A stretch of DNA of 19,784 nt, from NCBI GenBank assembly GCA_009782085.1, contig WQUN01000217.1:1-19784 (forward strand). The letters run 5' to 3'. This DNA comes from Bacillota bacterium. Lineage in GTDB: Bacteria; Bacillota; Clostridia; Lachnospirales; WQUN01. Made by a program: the position numbers and the translations under genes. The notes below the pieces were generated by a model. The model had not been told where the DNA came from. It saw nothing but the letters and a program-made list of their open reading frames with translations, and did not search any database. This document shows positions 13,732-19,784 of this stretch, one piece after another (the stretch's first letter is position 1; each line of letters starts with the position of its first letter).

Positions 13732-14430
13732 TTATCTTCCGCCTCTCCTGTTTAACTCCCCCGCAAGCGCCCCATCCTCCAATTCATAAACCCTGTCACC
13801 GATCTCCATCAGCCCCGGGTCGTGCGTGGTCATGACGACGGTGACCCCCTCTTTCTCAATCAGATCCTTGAATATCTTCACGACCTGCAGGCCCGTATTC
13901 GTGTCCAGCTCCGCCGTCGGCTCGTCCGCGAAGACGATGCGCGGACGGTGAGCTATGGCCCTGGCTATGGCCACGCGCTGGCACTCGCCGCCGGACATCT
14001 CGTTGGGCAAGTGCCTCATGCGCTGGGAGAGCCCAACGAGGCCCAGGCAGCCCTCCGCCCGCTCCCGGCGCTCTTTGGCCCCGAAGCCGGCCACGCGCAG
14101 GCCGAACTCCACGTTCTCGTACGCCGTCATCATGGAGATCAGCGCCACGGACTGGAACACGAAGCCCATGCTCCGGCCGCGCAGGAAGTCGCGCTCCCGC
14201 TTCGGCAAGGCGTTCAGGCTTTTGCCCATGAAAAACACGTCGCCCGCGGTGGGAGCGTCCAGCGCCCCCAATATGTTCAGCAGCGTGGTCTTCCCGGAGC
14301 CGGAGCGCCCCTTCAAAATGACGAGCTGTTTCTCCTCCACGAGCATGTCCACGCCCTTCACGGCCCAGAACGTCTCCCCGGCGGCCGGGAAGCCGCGGCT
14401 TACGCCCACGGCCCTGAGAAGTTCACCCAT
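13732..14430 (-). CDS. ABC transporter ATP-binding protein, LolD/MacB type
   Basis: 232 residues, standard length. Walker A is GRSGSGKT (41-48), Q-loop FVFQSVALI, signature MSGGECQRVAIA, Walker B IVFADEP, D-loop and H-loop TTHDPGLMEIGD. The ATG at 14430 has GGGGGC 7 nt upstream. It groups with ATPases that pair with FtsX/MacB-type permeases for export of lipoproteins, peptides or drugs. Downstream of it the RAYT relic separates it from a second, longer ATPase; two different ATPases for one visible permease fits the loss of a second permease (see 15029-15067). Confidence 0.88.
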   Translation of the reverse strand: MGELLRAVGVSRGFPAAGETFWAVKGVDMLVEEKQLVILKGRSGSGKTTLLNILGALDAPTAGDVFFMGKSLNALPKRERDFLRGRSMGFVFQSVALISMMTAYENVEFGLRVAGFGAKERRERAEGCLGLVGLSQRMRHLPNEMSGGECQRVAIARAIAHRPRIVFADEPTAELDTNTGLQVVKIFKDLIEKEGVTVVMTTHDPGLMEIGDRVYELEDGALAGELNRRGGR

Positions 14431-14448
14431 TCATACGCCCCCATTGGA

Positions 14449-14661
14449 TTATGTCTGATTATTTTTCTCCAGCGTAAGTTCCTCCGCAAGATACTCGTCG
14501 CTCCGGCAGTGCATATCCGAAACGCCAACCCGCATGTCCTGGTAAGTATACGATTTATAGAATACGTCCATAGCCTCTCTTAAACCGATATGCTGACGTT
14601 TGGCAAAAGCGGCAATAACGTTGGCGTATTTGTGCTGGAGCAATATACGGTTTGCGGTCAT
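14449..14661 (-). CDS. small conserved protein, partner of DUF3791 protein
   Basis: 70 residues from ATG 14661, which has GAGGTGA just upstream; a GTG/ATG at 14691/14688 would add about 10 residues and overlap the previous stop. The sequence HKYANVIAAFAKRQHIGLREAMDVFYKSYTY...GVSDMHCRSDEYLAEEL is typical of a small family that is found next to DUF3791 proteins and DUF3990-type putative toxins. No toxin gene is here. The protein is mostly helical and has no signal peptide. Function unknown; an antitoxin-like role is a guess from context in other genomes. Confidence 0.65.
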   Translation of the reverse strand: MTANRILLQHKYANVIAAFAKRQHIGLREAMDVFYKSYTYQDMRVGVSDMHCRSDEYLAEELTLEKNNQT

Positions 14662-14687
14662 GTGCTCACCTCGTCTCACTGGAAACA

Positions 14688-14906
14688 TCACTTAATCAGT
14701 TCCTCTTTCCTCATATACTCCGTAATGTCGTTTACGATATACTCTTTCCCCTGCGTATGCAGCGCCTCGTAACAAGGTATTATATAATCGTCAAGAATCT
14801 GGCTGTCAACGGCCAGTAGCCTGTAAACGTCCGCGCCGTTGTGCGCCAAATGTTCGGCGACGCTCTCGACGCAGAACACGGCAAAATCGAGTTCCTTTTT
14901 GTCCAT
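14688..14906 (-). CDS. DUF3791-family small protein
   Basis: 72 residues, soluble and acidic. FAVFCVESVAEHLAHNGADVYRLLAVDSQILDDYIIPCYEALHTQGKEYIVNDITEYMRK has the DUF3791 layout (VFCxE...LHTQGxEYIVNDIxEY). The ATG at 14906 has GGACGGG upstream and the gene has its own promoter at 14942. It is the first of a two-gene unit with 14449-14661, whose reading frame begins within a few bases of this stop, so the two are likely coupled. In other Clostridia such pairs accompany DUF3990 ADP-ribosyltransferase-like toxins. Confidence 0.7.
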   Translation of the reverse strand: MDKKELDFAVFCVESVAEHLAHNGADVYRLLAVDSQILDDYIIPCYEALHTQGKEYIVNDITEYMRKEELIK

Positions 14907-14941
14907 GATACACCCGTCCTTATATACATCTATTCAACTTT

Positions 14942-14947
14942 ATTATA
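14942..14947 (-). promoter_or_regulatory. extended -10 promoter for the DUF3791 pair
   Basis: Minus-strand TGTTATAAT: a perfect TATAAT with TGn in front. The -35 region (TTCAAA or TTTCAA) is weak. The position gives a leader of about 30 nt. This suggests that the small pair, and perhaps the ATPase genes after it, can be transcribed independently of the permease. Confidence 0.5.
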
Positions 14948-14978
14948 ACATTCCTGTCATTGCTTTGAAAATGATTTT

Positions 14979-15006
14979 GTAGGGAACGGTCAAGACCGTT
15001 CCCTAC
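14979..15006. repeat. single perfect GGTCAAGACC palindrome
   Basis: GTAGGGAACGGTC (14979-14991) pairs perfectly with GACCGTTCCCTAC (14994-15006) around a two-base AA centre. It is the same element as the array at 4146-4464. It is followed by a stretch (15012-15043) that on the minus strand resembles part of the 58-bp duplication at 3979-4094, so the two repeat types are neighbours at both places. Confidence 0.8.
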
Positions 15007-15028
15007 GGATTTTCGTTCGCCGCTGCGT

Positions 15029-15067
15029 TGCGCCGTCCGCTAGTCTTCCCCCAGCTTCAGCGCCCGG
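15029..15067 (-). pseudogene. remnant 3' end of a second FtsX permease gene
   Basis: On the minus strand the last nine codons read ARALKLGED and stop at TAG 15040-15042, followed by CGGACGGCGCA. The intact permease 70 bp upstream ends AQALKLGED, TAG, CGGACGGCGCA. Within ALKLGED the only differences are three third-base, synonymous changes (AAG/AAA, CTG/CTT, GGG/GGA). That pattern is expected from a paralogous coding end, not from a fresh copy. Only the tail is left. Confidence 0.6.
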
Positions 15068-15109
15068 GCTGAAGCCAAGGGAGCGCGTCCTGATGAGGTG
15101 CGCCGTCCG

Positions 15110-17956
15110 CTAGTCTTCTCCAAGTTTCAGCGCCTGCGCGATCTTTATCCGCGAGATCAGCATACCGAGCGCCGTCACCCCAGCCGCCAGCATCAGCCCT
15201 GTCACCGTGAAAAGCCTGGCGTAGTCCTGCGGCTCGATGACGATGACAAACGGGATGAGCTGCTCCGAAGCCAGATAGGACATCTGTATCAGCGGCACGA
15301 ACAGCCGCGAGGCCAACTGCCCGACGCCGACGCCCAAGGCTATGGCCACGACGGAGATCAGCGCCTGCTCGTTCACAAGGAGCCGAAGCACCCCGCCCAT
15401 CGTCATGCCCATCGCCCGGAATACGCCGAACTGGAGCACCCGCGACTTAATTGACAGTATCCAGTATATCAGAAACCCGACAAAGCACACCAGCAATATC
15501 GTGATGAAGCCGACCGTCAGCACGCCGTTCGTGCCTTGGGCGACGGGCGTGTTTTTCGCCTCCGTGATCATCGCGTCCGCGTCTTTGAACACCGCGAACT
15601 TGATCCCCCTTTCCGCCGCGAAGGAGTATATGTAATTGTTCGACGGCGCGGCGGACTTTATCCAGACCTCGTAGGGCATGATCCCGCATATCGACTGCAC
15701 GTAGTTCAGGTTCGCCACGACGAGCGGGTTCCGCCGCTCGGTCATCGTCCCGTCGGCGGCCTTGACCTTCTGGAACCTGGCGTAGCCGGGCCAGTATTCC
15801 ACGAAGCCGAACACTATCCCAGCGACGTAGCAGTCGCCGTTGTCGGTCGGCACGCTGAACTGGAAGCTGTCCCCCGTCTTATACCCGTACTTTTCCTTGA
15901 AGTCCATGGACAGCAAAACGCCGCGCGGGTCCAAGGCCAGACGGTTCAGGTATTCCCGGAAATCCGCCGCGAACAGGTCGTCCCTCGTCCACGCCGTCTC
16001 GCCGAACGCCTTGGAGTCTATCGCCATCATCTGGACGTTGGATATGGTTCCGCCGGCCGACGCGGCCCTGACGGTCTGGCTGCGCTGGACCTTCGCCGCG
16101 CTCGCGGCCTCCGGGAGCCGGTATTTCGAGAAATCCGGCTCCGTGTATATAATCTGCGCCGGCGCCGTTCCGGACGCCTCCGGCGGCGCGCCCGGCGCCG
16201 CAGCCGGCGGCTTGTTGCTCGCCCACGGCTCCGACAGGACTATGTCCGCGCCGACCTGGTAGCGGATCATGTCCTCCTGGTTCAGGTTTATCGTGCGCGC
16301 GGCCTTCGCGTCGAAGACGCCGAGGGCGAGGGTGAACACCAGAAAGATCATGATGAACTGTTCCTCGCCCGTGGAGCGGATCACCCTCAAAAACGCCGCG
16401 AACGCCTCCGGCGGCCAATACGGCCTGCCTGCCCTGAAAATCAGCCGCACGAGCAGCGGGAACAGCCGCAGGCACAGCAGGCTCAGCCCGATGATGAAAA
16501 GCGACGAGCTCAGGTACAAAAGAGGATCCACGGAGCGCGCGCCCGCGGGCTGCGCGGCTAACAGGCCGCTCGTCCTCGTGAAGTTGTAAAGCGCGTATAC
16601 GGACGCGCCGAGGCAGATTATGTCCAGGAAAAACCGCTTCCAGAGCGGGCTTTTGTTCCTGGCCAGCGCCCGCTTGTGGTCAACTATCGTGACCTTCGAG
16701 CGGTTAATGACCGGCAAAAGCATCGTCAGCGCGGAGAACACGGCGGCGATCCCGGCGTATATGAAGCAGCCGGGGTTCACGCGCACGTGCAGGGCCGCGC
16801 GGGAAACCATGTTCAGAAAGCCGTTCGACGCACCGAGGGCCTTGCATATGAAAACGCCCAGGGGTATCCCGAGGAGGAAGCCGGCGCCGCTTATGACCGC
16901 CCCCTGGGCCAGGTAGACCAGTAGTATCTGCCGCCGGCCCGCGCCCCGGCTCTTGACGACGGATATCTCGTTCTGCTCGATCGTCAGTATCTGCCTGGAG
17001 ACCATGAATATGAAGAACACGAGCATGACAAACACCGGGACCTCCAGCACCCACAGCGTAGTGTTCAGCTTGCGCGCGCCGTCGCCGTAGCCCTGGAGTA
17101 TCGGCATAAAAAGGTTCGTATACTGGAGGCCGCCGCTGCTCTTCACATAGGACTGGCAAAGGGCGTCGGCGCTCTGATAGTTCCGTATCCGCGGGAAAAA
17201 CATGGAGCGGTAGTCCAGGACGGCTGTGAAATCCGCCTCCGCCCGGTAATTCGTCGCATAGTTGTCTATGAACCTGCTTTCGAGCACGTCGACCGGCGCG
17301 AACACCGAGTAGACCAGCGTCCGCGAGGCGAGGCGCACGTATTTGGCGCTGTCCTCCGTCTGTTCGAAAATGCCCGTTATTTTGAGCCGCAGGGGCTTTC
17401 CGTCGACGACGAGCTCCTCCATGGTGAACTCGTCGCCCAAAAGGAGGTTGTTCGAGTCGAGAAAGGCCTGATGCACGACGCAGGTCAGGACGCCGTCCTC
17501 GATGTCGGGGGAGTACATCTGTCCGGCCGTGATATGTATATAGCCCTCGAAGCCGGACAGGCCCATGACGTCGAAATATTTCTCCGCGGAGTTGTCCCTC
17601 GCGATGTCCGGCGCGCACCTGACGTTTGAGAGCTTGATCTGCTTCAGCCGCCCGATCTCCGGGATCCCGAAGGACGCGGCCATCTGCGGGAAAAGGGTGT
17701 CGCGGGCGTTCAGGTAGTTCGCCGTCTCTGTCCCCTTGGCGAACACGCCCATCCGCACTGTCAGATCGAACTTGGCGGGATAGGCGTTCCTGGAGATCTG
17801 ATAGTCCTCCATGTCCTTGACGAGCATCCGGTTCAGCGTCGCCTCGGAATAGAGCGGCGAGCTGGCGGCGATCCCGACGAGCAGGACGTTCGCGATCAAA
17901 AGACTCAAAACCAGCCACTTGTTGTTGATCAGTTTTCCCCTTAGGAACTGGAACAA
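15110..17956 (-). CDS. large ABC transporter permease with two FtsX domains
   Basis: 948 residues. One helix at about 15-32; a long extracytoplasmic region (about 40-300); helices at about 303-323, 345-372 and 395-418 (first FtsX domain with KSRGAGRRQILL, the usual 'RxxGA' cytoplasmic contact); further helices at about 441-459, 478-500 and 533-550; a second extracytoplasmic region with a Pro/Ala-rich linker (about 580-610); and a final FtsX domain (about 840-940, FRAMGMTMGGVLRLL). The TTG start at 17956 has CGGAGG with 6-7-nt spacing, and another start is unlikely. It would form the membrane part of the exporter with the ATPases at 13732 and 12416 and the adaptors at 18280 and 19460. The substrate cannot be told. 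Confidence 0.87.
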   Translation of the reverse strand: MFQFLRGKLINNKWLVLSLLIANVLLVGIAASSPLYSEATLNRMLVKDMEDYQISRNAYPAKFDLTVRMGVFAKGTETANYLNARDTLFPQMAASFGIPEIGRLKQIKLSNVRCAPDIARDNSAEKYFDVMGLSGFEGYIHITAGQMYSPDIEDGVLTCVVHQAFLDSNNLLLGDEFTMEELVVDGKPLRLKITGIFEQTEDSAKYVRLASRTLVYSVFAPVDVLESRFIDNYATNYRAEADFTAVLDYRSMFFPRIRNYQSADALCQSYVKSSGGLQYTNLFMPILQGYGDGARKLNTTLWVLEVPVFVMLVFFIFMVSRQILTIEQNEISVVKSRGAGRRQILLVYLAQGAVISGAGFLLGIPLGVFICKALGASNGFLNMVSRAALHVRVNPGCFIYAGIAAVFSALTMLLPVINRSKVTIVDHKRALARNKSPLWKRFFLDIICLGASVYALYNFTRTSGLLAAQPAGARSVDPLLYLSSSLFIIGLSLLCLRLFPLLVRLIFRAGRPYWPPEAFAAFLRVIRSTGEEQFIMIFLVFTLALGVFDAKAARTINLNQEDMIRYQVGADIVLSEPWASNKPPAAAPGAPPEASGTAPAQIIYTEPDFSKYRLPEAASAAKVQRSQTVRAASAGGTISNVQMMAIDSKAFGETAWTRDDLFAADFREYLNRLALDPRGVLLSMDFKEKYGYKTGDSFQFSVPTDNGDCYVAGIVFGFVEYWPGYARFQKVKAADGTMTERRNPLVVANLNYVQSICGIMPYEVWIKSAAPSNNYIYSFAAERGIKFAVFKDADAMITEAKNTPVAQGTNGVLTVGFITILLVCFVGFLIYWILSIKSRVLQFGVFRAMGMTMGGVLRLLVNEQALISVVAIALGVGVGQLASRLFVPLIQMSYLASEQLIPFVIVIEPQDYARLFTVTGLMLAAGVTALGMLISRIKIAQALKLGED

Positions 17957-17993
17957 TTTATGCCTCCGGTTTGTAAAATTTCCATTCGCTGCA

Positions 17994-18136
17994 GCTGCGG
18001 TTGCATGTCAACAGGTTAAGGATAAGCATACGGGTTGTTCGGTCGGGGATGGAACCCCGACCCTACTAGGATTGCGGCTTTGTAGTGTGCGGCTTCCATG
18101 CCGCACCGATTTACCTGTTGACATTGGCTGCGGTTG
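17994..18136. mobile_element. MITE-like element with terminal inverted and flanking direct repeats
   Basis: TGTCAACAGGT (18006-18016) and ACCTGTTGACA (18113-18123) are perfect 11-bp inverted ends. Outside them the same 10 bp, GCTGCGGTTG, occurs at 17994-18003 and 18127-18136, as a target duplication would. Inside are two perfect hairpins: GGTCGGGG/CCCCGACC (18041-18062) and GTGCGGC/GCCGCAC (18087-18106). It has no coding capacity. It lies between the adaptor and permease genes of one transcription unit; the hairpins could reduce read-through. The gap 17957-18279 also holds RAYT relic 2. Confidence 0.7.
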
Positions 18137-18155
18137 GTGGGTTTCGTGGACATTT

Positions 18156-18281
18156 CTATTCGCCGTAGTAACGATCTTCCGTCCATTTACACGGATTTTC
18201 CTCTATATACCGCCATATTTTACGATATTCCTCTTCGCTTCGAATGATACGGTCGTAAAAAGATTTCCGCCATATATCATT
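18156..18281 (-). pseudogene. RAYT transposase relic 2 (C-terminal fragment)
   Basis: On the minus strand, beginning at the stop codon of the adaptor gene, the frame reads NDIWRKSFYDRIIRSEEEYR, then KIWRYIEENPCKWTEDRYYGE and TAG at 18156-18158. This is the conserved C-terminus of RAYT/IS200-like Y1 transposases (IWxxSFYDxIIRxExEYxxIWxYIxxNPxKW). No stops or frameshifts occur in these 41 codons, but the N-terminal three quarters with the HUH and Tyr motifs are absent. The fragment abuts the adaptor gene directly, which marks the deletion junction. Confidence 0.8.
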
Positions 18282-19470
18282 ACCGCACCGCCACAACCTG
18301 CCCCTCGTCCAGCCCGCTGATTATCTGCGTGCTGGTCCCGTCGCTTAAGCCGGCCTGCACGTACCGCTTCTTCAAAATCCCGTCTTCCAGGATGTTCACG
18401 TACTTTTTCTTGTCCTCCTGGATGACCGCCGCGGCCGGGACGAGCAGGACGTCGACGAGGTCGTACTGTTCGCCGGTCACGTTAAGCGTCGTGTTCTTGG
18501 CCGTGAACTCCGCTCGGGAACCGCCGCCGACAGCCAGGTAAAACGGCTCGGCGTCCGAGACGACCGCCGCCGGGTAATCCGTCTGTTTGCCCGCGCCGTC
18601 CTTCACGGTGAGCGTCACGGGCATGTTGTACCTGAAGCTCAGGGCCCCGGACGCCGCCGCGAGCATGAATTCGTCCGCGGGATAGAGCGTCATCAGGATA
18701 AAGCCGTCCGTCGCCTCAAACCCGGCCCGCATCGCGGCAAGTTCCCCGATGACGCCGTCCGCAGGGGCCTTGATCTCCACCCCCGCGAGCTTCGCGTTCG
18801 CCTCGTCGAGCTTCGCGTTAAGCTCGGCCAGGGCCTCGTCCTGCGTGTACAGATAGTAATCCAGGTCGTCCCGAATCTTGTCCGCGGTCACGCGGGCGAT
18901 CTCCGCGTCAATATCGGCCGCCGCGGCGTCCTCGCCCGTGGCCGCCTGGCCTATTTGCGCCTCGGCGTCGGATATCTGCTTCTCCCGCCGTTCTTTCTCG
19001 GCGCTGACGGCGTCGGTCAAAGCTTTTATCTGTATGGCAAGCTGTTCGGCCCGTATGTTCAAAGCGTCCGCGTCGAACACAAACGTCGCCAGGACGTCGC
19101 CCGCCTTCACGGAGGAGCCGTTTTTGACGTTGACCTCGCCGAGCCTGGCTGTGTAGTCCAGCTTGGCCTTGCCCTCCCCGGCCGTGTCGTCTTTGTAAAC
19201 GATCTTTATCGCGTACGGGTAAGCCGCCTTCGCGCCGACGCCGCTTTCCTTCCTGATGGGCCCGCGGACACATTCCGCCGTCTGGGAGACGGTCTCCCTC
19301 GCGTGGATGTCAGAGACGCTGATGAGGTCGGCCTGCCCGTTGGCCTGCCCACTGGCCTGCCCGACGCTCCCGCCCGCGCCGGAGATCCCGCACCCGGCCG
19401 GGAAAAGCGCCATAGCGGCCAGAAGCGCGGCGCAGGCCGTTCCCGCCATATAACGCCTATTAATGGACAA
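18280..19470 (-). CDS. HlyD/MacA-family membrane fusion lipoprotein
   Basis: 396 residues. A lipobox (LFPAGC) puts the lipidated cysteine at C27. Next comes a Ser/Gly/Gln-rich linker (VGQASGQANGQADL), then the first half of a lipoyl-like domain (VNVKNGSSVKAGDVLATF), a charged coiled coil (about 135-240, SAEKERREKQISDAEAQI and AELNAKLDEANAKL), the second lipoyl half (VEIKAPADGVIGEL), a beta-barrel region and a C-terminal domain ending in IISGLDEGQVVAVR. The TTG start at 19470 overlaps the end of the previous adaptor by 11 bp, with GGGGAGGAAG of that gene as ribosome site, so the two are coupled. As the extracytoplasmic adaptor it would link the FtsX permease to the substrate. Confidence 0.85.
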   Translation of the reverse strand: MSINRRYMAGTACAALLAAMALFPAGCGISGAGGSVGQASGQANGQADLISVSDIHARETVSQTAECVRGPIRKESGVGAKAAYPYAIKIVYKDDTAGEGKAKLDYTARLGEVNVKNGSSVKAGDVLATFVFDADALNIRAEQLAIQIKALTDAVSAEKERREKQISDAEAQIGQAATGEDAAAADIDAEIARVTADKIRDDLDYYLYTQDEALAELNAKLDEANAKLAGVEIKAPADGVIGELAAMRAGFEATDGFILMTLYPADEFMLAAASGALSFRYNMPVTLTVKDGAGKQTDYPAAVVSDAEPFYLAVGGGSRAEFTAKNTTLNVTGEQYDLVDVLLVPAAAVIQEDKKKYVNILEDGILKKRYVQAGLSDGTSTQIISGLDEGQVVAVR

Positions 19471-19784
19471 AGACTTCCTCCCCCTCCGACAGACCTTCCG
19501 TTATCTCCGCCCAGCTGCTGTTCGAAGCGCCCCTCCTGACCTGCCTGAGTACCTTTGTCCCGTCCTCCATGACATAGACGTACGCGCCCATGACAGCGTC
19601 GTTGTAAAGGGCGTTGACCGGAACGCTCAAAACGCTTTTGCGTTCCAGCCTGGTTATCGTAACCGCCGCGAACGCGCCGATTTCGCCGGCCCCGCTCGCC
19701 GGGTCGGCAAACTTGAATTTGAGGTTTTTGGACGCGCCGGAGAGCATCTCCTTCATCGTCGGTTGGACATACTCCAGTTCGTAT
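19460..19784 (-). CDS. second membrane fusion protein, C-terminal part (runs off window)
   Basis: 108 codons without an interruption up to the window edge, so the gene begins further right; ATG 19756 is only an internal methionine. The end GAFAAVTITRLERKSVLSVPVNALYNDAVMGAYVYVMEDGTKV...ITEGLSEGEEVFVH is typical of the last beta-barrel and membrane-proximal domains of HlyD/MacA-like adaptors (the 'VPxxAL' and 'I.EGLxEGxxV' motifs). It precedes and overlaps the next adaptor gene. Two adaptors in a row suggest a heteromeric or duplicated set. Confidence 0.75.
   Translation of the reverse strand, partial: YELEYVQPTMKEMLSGASKNLKFKFADPASGAGEIGAFAAVTITRLERKSVLSVPVNALYNDAVMGAYVYVMEDGTKVLRQVRRGASNSSWAEITEGLSEGEEVFVH

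Overview
The window looks like a chromosomal segment of an anaerobic, Gram-positive-type bacterium of the Clostridia. The basis is S-layer homology (SLH) domains next to a secreted D-Ala-D-Ala carboxypeptidase, a CcpA/LacI-type operator, Shine-Dalgarno-led genes with frequent TTG starts, DUF3791-type small proteins and a high-GC codon bias. This is inference from gene content; no rRNA or tRNA gene was seen that would fix the taxonomy.

Layout. 1-3940 (+ strand): a perfect-armed inverted repeat, a small two-helix membrane protein, a 166-bp imperfect palindrome, a secreted SpaA/SLH surface protein and a DacF-like D,D-carboxypeptidase. 3941-4473: no gene, but a dense field of repeats. 4474-6696: a zinc alcohol dehydrogenase (-) and an MtaA-like/URO-D methyltransferase (+), transcribed divergently from back-to-back promoters; a perfect cre/LacI-type operator lies just downstream of the dehydrogenase -10 box. 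6697-7441: a decayed small gene cut by a palindromic repeat, then a pyridoxamine-phosphate-oxidase-like flavoprotein. 7455-10012 (-): an AmmeMemoRadiSam module (LigB-type dioxygenase domain fused to AMMECR1, then the radical SAM enzyme), with heptanucleotide tandem repeats between the two genes. 10337-12355 (-): a membrane-anchored HExxH peptidase and an NAD-type malic enzyme. 12416-19784 (-): an export locus with two ABC ATPases, a large FtsX-type permease and two membrane-fusion (HlyD/MacA-like) proteins, the last running off the window. A DUF3791-type gene pair sits inside this locus.

How it works together. The export locus reads right to left as adaptor, adaptor, permease, small gene pair, ATPase, ATPase, and so encodes the parts of a MacAB-like ABC efflux or lipoprotein/peptide export machine. 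A leftover nine-codon tail just past the permease stop shows that a second, paralogous permease has been lost or the end duplicated.

The most distinctive feature is the intergenic DNA. At least six repeat families are present: (i) four copies of a roughly 70-bp palindrome that carries a Shine-Dalgarno sequence and an ATG, three of them pointing into the next gene; (ii) arrays of a palindrome with core GGTCAAGACC; (iii) 7-bp tandem repeats that include the stop codon of the AMMECR1 gene; (iv) a 123-bp MITE-like element with terminal inverted repeats and flanking direct repeats; (v) a 166-bp cruciform; (vi) a copy of a TGTCATTCTGAG-type palindrome. Two decayed REP-associated tyrosine transposase (RAYT) genes, detectable only by translating the gaps, lie in the same window and suggest how some of the palindromes may have been spread.
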